DNA from: Coprinopsis marcescibilis
Lineage: Eukaryota; Basidiomycota; Agaricomycetes; Agaricales; Psathyrellaceae
Assembly: GCA_004369085.1 (NCBI GenBank)
Contig: ML210356.1
Location: 11,512-50,776, forward strand
Length of the DNA: 39,265 bases
Reading direction: 5' to 3'
Below, piece after piece: positions 1 through 10,884 of this stretch; position 1 is the stretch's first letter, and each line of letters starts with the position of its first letter. The notes under the pieces were generated by a model. The model made no database searches and was not told the DNA's origin. It was given only the letters and a program-made list of their open reading frames with translations. Position numbers and translations under genes: made by a program.

Positions 1-262
1 TAAAAACCGTCCGTAACAAGATATACGCTTCACTAAGTGCTAGTTACCTCGTCGAACAATTAGTTCCACTCGGCAACCCCCAAAACAACCCGCAGGAGCC
101 AACTACGAGCACTAGAATATACATATCATTCGTCTAAACCTATGATGAACTTAACTACACCATTTGTCTTCGACACTAGGTGATTTGGTTGGGTTTTTGT
201 TGTTGTGTTGTGTGTTTGGTGTGTTTCTGCTGCTCAGCCGTTAGCATCGCATCATCGATGCA
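1..262 (-). repeat. Fragment of the LTR-like repeat, inverted relative to 34248-34500
   Basis: Read on the minus strand, this stretch matches 34248-34500, the middle of the 1.6-kb LTR-like unit near the right end of the window. The match breaks off just after the shared gcatcgcatc near 262 and is cut by the window edge at 1. This copy keeps twelve CpG sites, of which eight are TpG or CpA in the other copy. It carries no gene; the ORF running across 205-564 is fortuitous. Confidence 0.85.
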
Positions 263-339
263 TACCCTGCCTGTCGACTGGGTCTCATGGGTGCAGAGGT
301 AATATTCTAGGTCCTGCCCATCGAATGGGTCTCATGGCC

Positions 340-579
340 TCAGATTTGTATCAATCTCGATATATCCCACCTGTCGGTGATATAGTAGGGCAAGCCGTGG
401 CTGCAGTCGAAGCGCATGCCTTCTGGGATTTCAACATCCTCCTTTCCAACCTTTTCCATGGCCTGTGCAAGGAGGTTTCCGATATGCACGTTGCCGTTTG
501 CAGAGATGGTGGTGACTTGGGAGATCTCAGAGGTGGTGATGATGGTATAGTGATAACTGCTTGACTTGTCTTCAGCCAT
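340..579 (-). pseudogene. Hsp60 (mitochondrial chaperonin) fragment
   Basis: The minus-strand translation resembles the central part of the group I chaperonin Hsp60. It contains [12 protein letters not shown], then [14 protein letters not shown], then EGMRFD and YYITD, which follow one another in the same order in mitochondrial Hsp60. Between KVGKED and EGMRFD about a dozen residues normally present (the stretch around the glycine-rich ITVK segment) are missing. Reading frame ends soon after at a stop near 340. Only some 80 codons of a protein of about 570 residues remain, and no other Hsp60 exon is visible nearby, so this is a broken gene scrap and not a working chaperonin. It sits directly beside the LTR-like repeat at 1-262, which suggests it was carried or cut by repeat activity. 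The identification is from motif recognition only. Confidence 0.65.
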
Positions 580-904
580 TTATAGGCACCCACAAGCGAA
601 AGCTCCCTGACTTTTTAGTGCAGTCTGTTTGAGGAGAGCGCAGTCAGTGTTGTGTTGTGTTCGCGATCAAGAGGACGTGTGTGATCATTGCTCAACGGAA
701 ATCGCAAAAAGCGGGGAGTGTGGCCCTTGTTGGAGACCACGAACAATGACACAGGCGAGCCTTTCCGAACAAAATAGGGCAGCGTCTGGCATTGCTGATA
801 AAGGAATGGGGGTGCGTCAATTGCTATATTGTTTTCTGCATTCAAGTGCCCGGATCTGAAAGGAAAAGTCATTGGCAGCTTGGAGAATTGTCAAGGTTCA
901 ATGG
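580..904. other. Intergenic, nothing recognised
   Basis: Short unrelated ORFs exist on both strands, none with recognisable motifs or splice-supported extension. Confidence 0.5.
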
Positions 905-1021
905 TTTGGTAAATGTGATGGCGTCATCACTACACCCACGGTATGGTTGACAAGAACATCGTGGATGAAATTTCCTGTGCAAGCCCATTTCAGCACTTGC
1001 CAGGCCAGTTCCCACACATAG
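905..1021 (+). repeat. Short repeat, inverted copy of 6515-6605
   Basis: The stretch from the gatggcgtcatcactacac motif to the ttcccacacata end aligns with the reverse complement of 6515-6605. Both encode a similar peptide around NIVDEI / NVVDEI. Most differences are CpG in the 6.5-kb copy versus TpG or CpA here. The gatggcgtcatcactacac motif recurs at about 10000 and, altered, at 25750, at the start of duplication units B and C. Confidence 0.7.
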
Positions 1022-1492
1022 TACCAGCCCGCACTTGTACCTACCACAGCCTTATTTACTCAATTCAACTCCAGAGGTCGTAAAACCAGTTTAAATAGCA
1101 GCAGACACATCTATGGTAGGTACTGGTGCTGTCTGCTTTCCTTAGCCACAGATGCCAACAAAGGATATTGCTGGGGCATGGATGAAATCCATGTGCGCAT
1201 TTTGGCACTCACCAAACCAATTCTCAAGTTACCGCCCACATGTACTACTTACTACCTATATACTCATCGTTGTACGTTCGGACCTTCTAGAGGGATGATA
1301 AATGGTGTCTTGAGCGAGTTTAGTGTATATAAATGCCATCTCCCACCCTTAGATACTCATGCAAAAGGTAGATCTTGCACACCATGATGGTGAATTGTGA
1401 TAGACCATAACCTTATAATCTCAGAGTAAGAGCTCGAATATGAGCATGTGGACCATATACATGTACTACAGCATGGTACAGCCTACCACATA
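1022..1492. other. Intergenic, downstream of the alpha-kinase
   Basis: No convincing gene. It lies 3' of the minus-strand alpha-kinase stop codon and would hold its 3' untranslated region and terminator. Confidence 0.4.
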
Positions 1493-3741
1493 TCAGGCAG
1501 CAGTGTCTGTGATCTTGACATTAACATCACTGTTGTCGCTACTGCCCTTGCTGCTTGCAGTGTTATTGTTCCCCAAAAGGTCAGCCTGACCAGGCTGGGT
1601 AAGTCCAAGGCCCTCACAGATTGCCCCGCATTCGTGCTGCTCCAAAAATGAATTAATTCCTGGTATGCCATGGTAGCCAATACCAGAATCACTGTAACAA
1701 CTTGAATTTGCAACTATTAAGGGAGAAAAGATGTTGTTCACTCACCCAGTAACTGTATGGGTCATAGGATCAAATAGAAGCATGCCTTCAACTCATTTGC
1801 CTCTGTGACAAAGTGACATAGGGGTTCCTGGCATTGATGGTAGTAAATTAGCGCCGAAGTTTTGATCAGAAACCTGTACAGAAAGGTTCACCTTGCAAGT
1901 CAGCAAACACAACTTGTTGATTGGTGGACTCAAGCACAAAGTGTGCAAATGCATATACCATGAGATGAGAGATTTCAGAGTGCACAGGAGCATGTTGCAA
2001 AGTGCCACTAAAGCGAACAACATGCCCACTTGCATGTCTCTCCTCCATCAACCATGTAAAGCCTGAGGCTGCATTCTCCTCGCCGAAGTCAGTGCCGTTG
2101 ATGTCTTTACCTCCTGATTTGGATACTCCAGACACTTTTGAGGGCTCTCCGCATTCCTGCAGAAGCCACAAGCTTGCAAATCGGAGATCTAATGATGAAG
2201 TGCTATGAGTGGAGTTCTTGAGTATTACCATGTTTGCACTTACGTTTGTAAACATTGATACCCTTTTGTTGGCAGGAGGTCCCTTGTGGAAGCAAAGAAA
2301 AGGATGATTGAAATTCGAAGCCTATAAGCGCAGAGTATTATTAATTAGTGGGTGGCTGGGATTCAAATAGAGTAGTACAAGGATTTACTCACCACCAGCT
2401 CTAACCTTTGCAGCCTTAGATGTTGGTGCAACCATTGCTTGAGAATATGCCATAGAGCCTGTCCTATCATGCTTGCCCTTCCCTTTCCCTGATTCCGCAG
2501 TGGAGCCTGGGACTCGTGAGTTTGTTGAAGAGAGCTTTTCCATACGCTCTGAAAACTAAATTTTACAAGTTAGCCTTCACTTTCATAGCATACCATGTAC
2601 ATAAACTCTACCATATGCTCAAGAATGAAAAGCTCAAATGAGACTGCAGCACGTTTTCACTGGGATGAACTTTTCTTCCCAAACCTGCTTGAGGCAGTTG
2701 GAGGGATGGAAAGCCCAGTGTCACTTAGATGAGTAACATACTCCTGAAGCATGGCCCCAGTCATCTCCTGATCAATATTTCCGTTATCCTGCTGCCACAA
2801 TATAGTCTCAGTTCTGGATGAATATGATAGAGTAAGTCTTTCTCTGAATTTATATTAGTCAAACTATACAATAAAGAGACTCACACAACTACTGGCAATT
2901 GGCCACCTTTGGTCCATGTGAGGTTGAAATGTTTCAATGCACAGTCTTGAATATCTAAACAAAAGTAAGAGGTCTGGTTAGTATACAATAGCAATAGAGA
3001 GTGAATACCTAGAACATACCCCAAAGTGTTGTGTCCAATCCAAAGGCAGCAACATTCGACCCATAAAGGTCTGCCAGAACCTTAGGCTTTCCGCTCAGAC
3101 GGTACTAAGTAGCAAAAGGAATATTAATATATATCTGATAAATCTAGAGCTGATCAGACTGACCTTGATGTCTACAATAACCGCGTCAGTCCTTTTACCA
3201 CTATTAACATAGGCAATACCCCGCATAGTGTTCTCATGTATTTCAAGGGCCTCTGTTGTAAGCACTGAGGTTGGCGCAGCATTGGCTGAAGACTTCAGAG
3301 CATGAAACAAAGTTTCAGCACGGCGGTTGGTCGTATCCTCAAGAACATGAGACTGCAATGCTTTATAACGCTCAACCCCTTGATGGTAGACTGTAAGTGA
3401 GTGTTTAAAGTGAAAAAATGCTGATTATAGTACCTAGCACTCCCTCTGTCACAGGCCCAGTATTGCTTGCAGCAGATCCTGAAACTGGGATCTGCGCACA
3501 ATCGATGCAGGTGTAAGCACTGTTGAGATGTGCATTCCGCCAGGACCAGCCACATTTAGAGCACTGAGGCCACTTCTGAAGATTTTGACAATTTTAATAG
3601 TGACAATACAAAAATCAGGCAAATAAACACACCAAGACTTCATTATACTCATCGGACTGATATGGGCGCTTAGCAAGCTCTACACACTTCTCACAAGTCA
3701 CATGAGCGGCTGGGGCTTGGTCAAAAGACTTGCGACAGTCG
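1493..3741 (-). pseudogene. Alpha-kinase (MHCK/EF2K type) with N-terminal CxxC fingers; two in-frame TGA
   Basis: Eleven minus-strand exons can be joined with consistent phase: 3741-3633, 3575-3434, 3390-3164, 3104-3020, 2954-2885, 2843-2612, 2555-2393, 2321-2244, 2188-1892, 1827-1746 and 1691-1493. The N-terminal exons give paired zinc-binding cysteines (CSDC, CEKC, CSKC, CIDC). A long middle region follows, then an atypical protein kinase domain: the acidic VVFADLQG core, LFDPMTHT with a following GDSG, and the C-terminal zinc motif FLEQHECGAICEGLGL. That order is the architecture of basidiomycete alpha-kinases, which phosphorylate Ser/Thr in helical segments. Internal TGA codons lie at 2657-2659 and 1793-1795, the second just before the LFDPMTHT segment. 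Both fit CGA Arg codons lost by CpG decay, so the copy is probably dead, unless an undetected splice removes them. Exons upstream of 3741 are unresolved. It is divergent from the gene at 4801. Confidence 0.85.
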
Positions 3742-3934
3742 CTGCAGTTTAAGAGGGCAGTTGTAGATATTAGAATGAGTTATTAGTGAAGTAGGGCGAG
3801 GAATGGATTGCAAGACTGAGAGGTTTGCGATTTTTTCAGCTGCTTTTATACATTTAATCCCCAACATATTTACCAAGTACCCTGCCCAAGTTCGCTTCCA
3901 CATTGCGGATGCATCCTTTGCATTTTGCTTCGCC

Positions 3935-4228
3935 TTTGGACTTCCTGAGCGCCCCGCATGTATGCTGCATTTCCAGGCCTGAGCGACTCATGTTAGGCTT
4001 GGCCTTTGCTTATACACTGACCTGGAAGTGCATTCCCACCTTGTTCCTGCTAAGGAAACCTGACCAAGCTGGGCTCTGCATCATCCAAGCACCTATATTA
4101 CCTTGGCTTTGGACTTCCTGAGCGCCCCGCACACATACCGCATTTTCGGGCATGAGCACCTCATATTAGGCTTGGACTTTGCTCATGGGCTAACTCGGAA
4201 GTGAATTCCTACCTCATTCCCGCTAAGG
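3935..4228 (-). repeat. Diverged tandem duplication near the alpha-kinase 5' end
   Basis: Two head-to-tail copies of about 120-170 bp begin at 3935 and 4108 with the same block, ctttggacttcctgagcgcc. Similarity continues through a taaggct-like and a cgctaagga-like segment. On the minus strand the 3935 copy gives a possible exon (3978-3881, containing AWKCSIHAGRSG) followed by a 139-nt gap to the resolved kinase exons, preceded by a 43-nt intron at 3979-4021. The duplicated module may be the N-terminal exon of the kinase gene, but start codon and splice phase are not settled. Confidence 0.6.
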
Positions 4229-4800
4229 ATGAGCCTCATTGATGATATAGCTGCTTGAAAACAAGTTATGTGGCTTGTTAACTCCAATGGCAATGTCGTT
4301 CAAATATCAAGCCGAGTTGTTGATGGGTAACTTGCCTCGTGTCTATCAAAAATATGCTGTGGTCACCACTGAGATAGCAATGCTGGCCTTGTTTTGGCCT
4401 CATTCAGATTTGGTTGATTAGGCTGGGCACAAAAGCCCAGGTTGCGGCAATACTTGGCTGCAAAGTAATTTGCCGATAGCTTTCTATTGGCTATGGGGTG
4501 TCCATGTTCACCCGTGGACCCACTCACAATGATGCAAAGTTCAAATGGCCAAGTCCAACTGTTGGACAGCATTTGCCGCCATCGGACAACACGAGTGGCA
4601 AATAATCTGGTTAAAAGCTCAAGAGATTGGGCTATACCAACAGCAGCCATTTCTGGCTTCTTCTCATCTAACCCACATAGCTTGCGCTTCTTACTATGGT
4701 CAATCAAGCTGGTAATAACCAGTGGGGTCGCAAAGAGTGTATGTACCTTCGCCTTCCTGCATCTTTGCTATTACTGATGCTCTGGCTAGACCCACCGGAT
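4229..4800. other. Divergent intergenic region between alpha-kinase and integrase-like gene
   Basis: This holds the presumed shared 5' region of the two divergent genes. Open frames on both strands (for example minus 4707-4363) show no family motif I recognise. The 5' exon or exons of the plus-strand gene may begin here. Confidence 0.4.
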
Positions 4801-6315
4801 GATGAGCTTTGAGAAGCACTTCTAGAGTGTGTTCGCTTGAAGTATCCGCGAAAGGATAAGATCAAACATCTCAAGAAAGAATTTAACCTGTCTATTGGGT
4901 TCGTTCTACTTTCTACTCTGTAAAATTGGCTTGCGCAACTGATGCTTTACCAAGTGAGACAAAGCTGCGGGAGATTGAATATTGTCTTGAGATACCTACT
5001 GTTCGGAAACCCCGCCTTTCAAAGGAGGTTATTAAAAAAACAGCTTTCGACTTCATCAAGAAAGACATAACAAAAGGTACAGGTCCGCATGCACTGAAGT
5101 CAATGCCCCAAGACGAGCATATCTTGATTGCCCGGTCAGTATTAATGATTTTCTGGGAAAGGTTGAACTTGTCTCACCAAGCTGTCCAATAGCGATGATC
5201 TTCACTTGCTCATGAAGGACCTTGCTCCAGAAGGGTTTGACCTATGTCGCCCTGGGGCAAAGAAGGCTCTCATACCCTGACTCCCTCTCCTCTCGCTTGG
5301 CCCATACCAAGAGGTATCTGCGGATGGCCATGAGAAACTTAACTCACAAGCTTTGCAAATGGGCGATATTAGCATTCCTATCTATGCTTATCGCGATAAA
5401 TGGTCTGGTTTCATTATCAAGCTTGTCGCAGTTCCAGACTCCCGAAGCGCAGCACCATTGGGCCACCTTTACCTTGACCTCATCGCAGAATGTGGAGGTG
5501 TGTTGACCTGGTCTCGGGCTATGTCATGCTCTGAATACTAATTGATCACTAGGTGTTCCTCTCCAGCTTACAACTGACAAGGGACCTGAGCGCGGAATCC
5601 AGCAGAGCATTCAGGATGCACTGAGGTGAGCACGTGTTTTTTGCGGCGCTTAATTTGTACCATTTAAGACTTAACGGATGATATGCCCTCAGACGACTCT
5701 TTGCGCCTGATATTGATCCTGAGGTCTTTGCAACTGCCATGGCAATTATGAGTGTTCACAACACCGTCATTGAGTCGCTTTGGCGATGGCTGCAGATTAA
5801 AATGGGACACACCTTGAAGGAAACCATCCTTCAAGGGAAAACCTCCCATATATTTCAACCGCAGTGCGTGTACCACAGGTATGTAATTTTTCTGTTCTCG
5901 AATCTCATTTGACCTACTTTCTAGCGACCTGTTCTATTGGATCTTTATTCCCTTGATTCAAGAGGCTCTGGACTCCTTCCGCACCTATTGGAACCACCAC
6001 CGTGTTCGTACACGGGCTTACAAGCACATGCCTTCGGGTCATGTGCCTGCAGATGCTATTAACATGCCTGAGAAGTATGACCCAAACGCTTTGAACTGCC
6101 TGATCAAAGTCCCAGAGCACATTCAGCATCGCACTCGACGGTTGATTGAGGAAGAAGTTGGAGCTCGGGACACCTTTTTCCGCTGGTTCAGCGATGACTT
6201 CAAGGTTATAGCCGAGACTGCATTCAGCTCCGTTGGTAGACCTTCAACCACCCTGGAAAACGCTTGGGAGATTTTTTCTATCATGTCTGATGCCATTAAA
6301 GTAATCCTCGAGTAG
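4801..6315 (+). pseudogene. Integrase-core (transposase-derived) multi-exon gene, decayed
   Basis: Six exons join with consistent phase: to 4898, then 4955-5134, 5193-5497, 5553-5625, 5693-5878 and 5925-6315. Introns are 46-67 nt and GT/AG. The product has an N-terminal helical region (YPRKDKIKHLKKEF, then TVRKPRLSKEVIKK) and a DDE/integrase-type core. The core runs DGHEKL, YAYRDKWSGF, TTDKGPE as the likely second acidic strand, then HNTVIESLWRWL with the likely catalytic Glu, and FRTYWNHHRVR. This order matches the large basidiomycete family usually labelled integrase core domain protein, presumably derived from a transposon. TGA stops at 4810-4812 and 5278-5280 interrupt it, the second just before the DGHEKL strand; both are compatible with lost CGA Arg codons. 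The true start is unresolved and upstream of 4801. No terminal repeats flanking it were found, so its mobility is unclear. Confidence 0.7.
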
Positions 6316-6514
6316 GTTCTTTGTACGCACTTAAGTATCTGCTTTGCCGCTCTGCGGTTATGTGAGATATACGCGTGGCACGAGCCTCTAGGGGTGGGGA
6401 ATGTCATATATATTTATAATAATCATTCATACTACGATTTTGAATCATATCTCGCGGTCCTGAGGTACGACGATGAGTATATATGCAGTAGTACGTGCGT
6501 ACAGTAACCTGATA

Positions 6515-7262
6515 TGTGTGGGAATTGGTTCGGCGAGTGCGGACATGGGCTCGCGCGGAAAATTTCATCCACGACGTTCTCGTTAACCGTACCCACGGGA
6601 CAATGACACGCTTTTTGTTCCTTGACTTCTTCCCAAGACGACCAGGCGCAGAGGGCTCTTGCTCTGGTCAGTACAATAGCTTTGAAACTTATGACCAATC
6701 TAATGGCTTTACAGACTGCAGGATGCTGTTCGACCGCATGTTCACATTCAAGCTGCGTAAGAAATCTGCGTCTGCTGCGTGTACAGTGTCCCTGGAGAGT
6801 GTCAGCGTCAGCACGGGACCCAACGCAACCAAGGACCCGGCTCTGGAAGTCGTCGTCTCCTCCCAAATGTCATTCACTCTCTATCCCGCCAACCGTCGTG
6901 CAGCCCCCGCCGCCTACCAAGACTAAGAGCGAGAAATCAGGTCATGCACTGCTGAAATGCTCGCCCCCGATGCCCCTATTCGCCAGCTCCAAGTATTATA
7001 TCAAGCACAAGGCCCTTGAACGAGTCAAGAACGGTGGAACGAGTCCGACAGCCGAGACACGCAAGAGAACCTCGTCGTCAGCTGCAACGGTATCAGCAGA
7101 ACAGCCGCGATCACCACCACCAACGATAGCGATAACGAACACCCCGAAGCGGAGGAGGGACAGCGATAACACCAGCGAGTCTGGAACAGTCCCTTCGTCA
7201 GCCTCGCCCCGAGTCCCAAGAGTGGGGTACAGCCTGGCTGTCAAGAAGGGACATTACTCTCT
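6515..7262 (+). repeat. Segmental duplication copy A (partial)
   Basis: This is the left part of a repeat also present at about 9960 (B) and 25731 (C). Shared landmarks are the gacacgctttttgttcc-like block near 6605, a 45-nt possible intron starting gtcagtac near 6667, and a conserved plus-strand frame containing KHKALER and NTPKRRRDSD. Copy A is the most intact over this frame (216 codons open from 6622) but lacks the acidic and IES2-like segments that follow in B and C. The conserved peptide is proline-, serine- and lysine-rich; I do not recognise a family. Confidence 0.7.
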
Positions 7263-8120
7263 AGTATGGTAATCAGCGGTGATGAACAACCAGTGGAGTG
7301 TGCGTGTTCTGCAACGGCCCCCTGGGCCCTGGCTGACAGGCAGCGGCGGCCCGAGAGAATGAATCTAAAGGATTACGAACAACCTTGAGGGTTGCCGTTG
7401 ACTATGGCTCAAAAGGTAAACCGAGGCCAGCGGCAAATTTAGGACGGGTGAGATCGTCAGTACTTATGTAAGTGATGGCATGTGAGCCCATCGTGTCAAC
7501 TGGGAACGGAAATACTACAGTCGGGACCGCCTCAAGGCTCTTTGGCAGACGTGTAAACGACTAGTCCACCTAACGAATACAGATGTAGATTTTCGGTCCC
7601 CAAAGCGCTTTGGGGCGAAAATAAAATGTATCATTTCCGATAACCTTCCGCAATGTCTCTGCCTACACATAGATTTAAGCTCGATTCCTCCCAATTCCGT
7701 TCTCTTTCAATCACCCCCCGATCTGGGCCCTCAAACTAGCATTTCCCGGAAGTATTCACTGTTCATCCCCTTTGCCGGTTATGAAATGAATTAAAAATAA
7801 AACACTAGACGGAAATGAAGATAAACGTCCCAGGGTCAGCGAGCTCTCACGACGAGTGGGTGCACGGGGATAGGCACACTTTGGGTAGGGTGGATTATCA
7901 TATGCCATAGCATGAGTCTGGATCGCTTTGTACGCCTCATTGGCGACACAGACGACCTTAAGTGTTGTCAAGAGATAGAACTGCCATGTAAGCCTGCTCC
8001 CAGCCTTAGTACGACGAGCAGTTCCATCTGTGGTACCCTTCTATTCCACCTGGTAACGCTTAACCTCTAGCTGGTCTGAAATGTCGGTTTGACAAAGTAG
8101 GATGCAAAAAGACGGGCGGT
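7232..8120 (-). repeat. Dispersed repeat R, locus 1, with relic 3' end of a minus-strand gene
   Basis: It resembles 17890-18420 and, more weakly, 9600-9680. Landmarks include a tagtatggta...gcggtgat block at the left and aatgtcggtttga at the right. On the minus strand it encodes the end of an unrecognised protein: TDISDQLEVKRYQ, a 69-nt GT/AG intron at 7981-8049, then FYLLTTLKVVC and NEAYKAIQ. The matching peptide at locus 3 reads TDIPDQQLQFKCYQ. The rest of the stretch to 8385 holds nothing else I can identify, and no upstream exons of that gene are evident. Confidence 0.6.
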
Positions 8121-8385
8121 TCCAGACGAGCCCATTGCGCAATAGCTACTTAGTAGATACTAAAGGCTAGCAGCAGAGTCAACGCCGCACATGCCGTGTT
8201 TTGATAAATGAGGGGCCTGGGGGATATTGGCGCTTAAACTTGAATCACCTACCCAAGTGCCTCATGATCATATCGATGACGTGATTTGTTATCTTCCGTC
8301 ACCAACGCTAAACAAGTGCCACAGGGCTCAAGTTGAATTGGTATCCCCAGTGCGACTGTGCGATAACGGTGATCTTTGCGACATC

Positions 8386-9305
8386 ATGGCCAATCCAGGC
8401 GCCGGCAACATTGCTGCTGAAGACGGGTTCACCAAGTACAACAACATGTTCTGTTGGGAGCCGATCTGGTTCAAGGTCCGTGATTGAATCGGGTCTATTC
8501 TGAGATCAGCCAAAGATCACCGCCTCTTTTCCCTTATCATGATGCATTGGATAGGTCGAGGATGAGCTCTTTTGCGTGCCTCGTAGTGGATTCGCGGCAG
8601 CCAAGGACTCTGTCTTTGACAATATGTTCTCAGTTCCGGCTCCGGGTGTTCCGGTGGAGGGACGGGATAAGGAGCATCCTATTGGGTTGGAAGGGTACAA
8701 GAAGCAGGATGTCATCTGTCTACTCAAGTATATGTACCCAACGTGAGTTTGATGACTTGCAACCTTGCCGCTTGCAAGGCTGTGCTCACCCGATCCTCTC
8801 GGATTAGGACCACCCACTTTTTTGCCGGACCTGAGACTGTGACTAGAGAACTAACGAAGGAGGAGTGGCTAAGCGTGTTGAAGTTGGCTACGAAGTGGGA
8901 TATGATGGACGTAAGTGATTCATTCACGGTTCGAATATGGATGTTTCCGTATTACTAGTGGTTTATGGTTTATTTCTTTCACGATAGATACGAAAAACGG
9001 CAATTCAGTGGCTCTCTCGTCCGAACGTCTTAACCAGCAATGAGAAGCTGTCTCTTGGGAGAGAATTCAGGGTTAGGGATTGGGTTGCTGTGGGTATCAA
9101 AGAACTGACGTCGGATGCAAGTGTGGGCTTGGTGCAGTTGCGGGTGCACGGGTTGGAAACTGCTGCACAGATCCTCGATATCAGGGGCCAGAGTGGATAT
9201 CAATATTCTTATAACCAGTATATACCCGGCTTCCTAATTGATGCAGGGAAAGCATCCCAGCTCACCGACAGCGTTTTCGCCACAGAGCTCGGGGAATACG
9301 AGTAA
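8386..9305 (+). CDS. BTB/POZ domain protein, intact, four exons
   Basis: Exons 8386-8475, 8555-8742, 8808-8910 and 8988-9305 join in phase to a 232-residue protein. The start ATG at 8386 is followed by G and opens a sequence leading into a BTB/POZ fold: VEDELFCVPRSGF (strand and helix), VFDNMFSVP, a strand near HPIGLEGY, and LLKYMYP. A C-terminal helical part follows, as in fungal BTB proteins (WLSVLKLATKWDM, EKLSLGREF, GIKEL). BTB domains mediate protein-protein contact and often link substrates to Cullin-3 ligases; this family is greatly expanded in Agaricomycetes and individual roles are mostly unknown. Introns (79, 65 and 77 nt) have GT/AG ends. No internal stop or frameshift is present, in clear contrast to the decayed genes around it, so this is likely a functional host gene. 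The upstream frame is open to 8227 but without a better start. Confidence 0.85.
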
Positions 9306-9540
9306 GCATGACCGAGGGGCGTACCAAAGTTGAAAGAACCACTGTGTGTGGCATTGGGTAGTACGTCTGTGAAATTTGAATAAATACATTGCATGGCACT
9401 CCAGTATGAATCATCGATATACAGTATATGCGCGATGAGATGAATTGTGATTCAATGCGTACCGGGAAGCGACTACGTGGATTGAATGGATGATCAGGGA
9501 CAGAATCAGACGATGAGCATATAGCGACGTGAAGCAAAAC

Positions 9541-9900
9541 CTAGATATCGTCGGAGCTTGCAAGCCTGAGCGATTCGTCTCGATCTCGCTTTTTACCCTT
9601 GCGAGTCGTTCCCATAGCCCAGTAGACTGAAGCTTGCCTGGAATGTCGACTTGAAGCGGGACGACCGAGGGGAGAGGATGTCCAGCGGTGGGATGCTCGA
9701 CGGTTTGGTGATTTGCCGGTGGCGAGCGGGACAGCCGCCTGGATTTGTCGACCGAGTGGGGTCGGGATCGTCGAGAACATGTCTAGCAGCGAGTACGGGT
9801 TACAGGGAGAACTGGCATGTAAATCTGCGGCGGACTTGCGCTGGTGGGGTGGGAAACATGATCAACAAGGTGATAGAGGTGCAGTAGGCCAAACGATATG
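9541..9900 (+). repeat. Dispersed repeat R, locus 2 (short copy)
   Basis: The block actgaagcttgcctggaatg followed by tcgacttgaagcgggacgac is similar to actgaagctgttgatctgga at 18340 and to the 8060-8110 stretch of locus 1. As at locus 3, it lies immediately left of a duplication unit (B here, C there), so R and B/C were probably one duplicated unit. The open frames across 9651-9925 are not convincing genes. Confidence 0.5.
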
Positions 9901-10884
9901 GTTATTGAGGAGGCCGGCGTCGTAAGTCGGATCAGACGAGGAAGGCAAGAGCCCAAAACAGCAAAATCGGACCAAACACGCTACATGGGCCCAGATCTGA
10001 TGGCGTCATCACTACACGAGCGGGATGACACGCTCTTTTGTTCCTTGTCTTCTTCCCAAGACGACCGAGTCCAGAGGGGCTCTTGTTCTGGTCAGTACAA
10101 TACCTTTGCCACTAACAACTAGTCTAATGGCTTCACAGCTGCAGGATGCTGTTCGACCGCATGTTCTCATTCAGCCTGCGCACGAAATCTGTGTTGGCTG
10201 CGGGTACAGTGTGCCTCGAAGTGTCAGCGTCAGCACAGGGCCAAACGCAAACAAAGACTCAGCTCTGGAAGTCGTCGTATCCTCTCAATGTCCTTCACTA
10301 ACTATCCCGCTAACTGACATCAAGCCCTTGTCGCCTACCAAGACAAAGAGCAAGAAATCACGCCATGTGCTGCTGAAATGCTCGGCCCTGATACTGTACA
10401 ACCTCAAGCACAAGGCCCTCGAGCGAGGGAAGATTGGCGGAACGAGTCCCAAAGCCAAGAAATGCAAGCAAACCACATCATCGGGGGTCGTCAGCAGCAC
10501 CTGTATCGACGGAGCAGCCGCGATCACAACCGCCAACGATAGCGATAATGAACACCCCGAAGCGGAGGAGGGACAGCGACGACACCAGCGAGTTTCCAAC
10601 AGTCCCTTCGTCAGTCTCGCCCCCGACAGCACTCGATGCCAACACTGCTCCGCACAGCGATGCTCGCGATAATCCTTAATCGGAGCAAGACTTCCTGCCT
10701 CGTAAGCGTGTACGGCGATCAGCGCCTCCAGGGCCACCACAGAGGCCATCCCTTTCCTCAGCACGACGTCGCAGGCAACCACAGAGGATGTACCCACGAC
10801 CGAGGATCACAGACGCCCCTCTAATCAAGCAAACTTTTGCCCACCCCTCGCACTAGCATGCGGTCTTGCCGTTCCCGCAGACGT

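Noticed and set aside
205..564. 119-codon plus-strand frame
   Set aside because: It crosses the repeat fragment and is antisense to the Hsp60 scrap.
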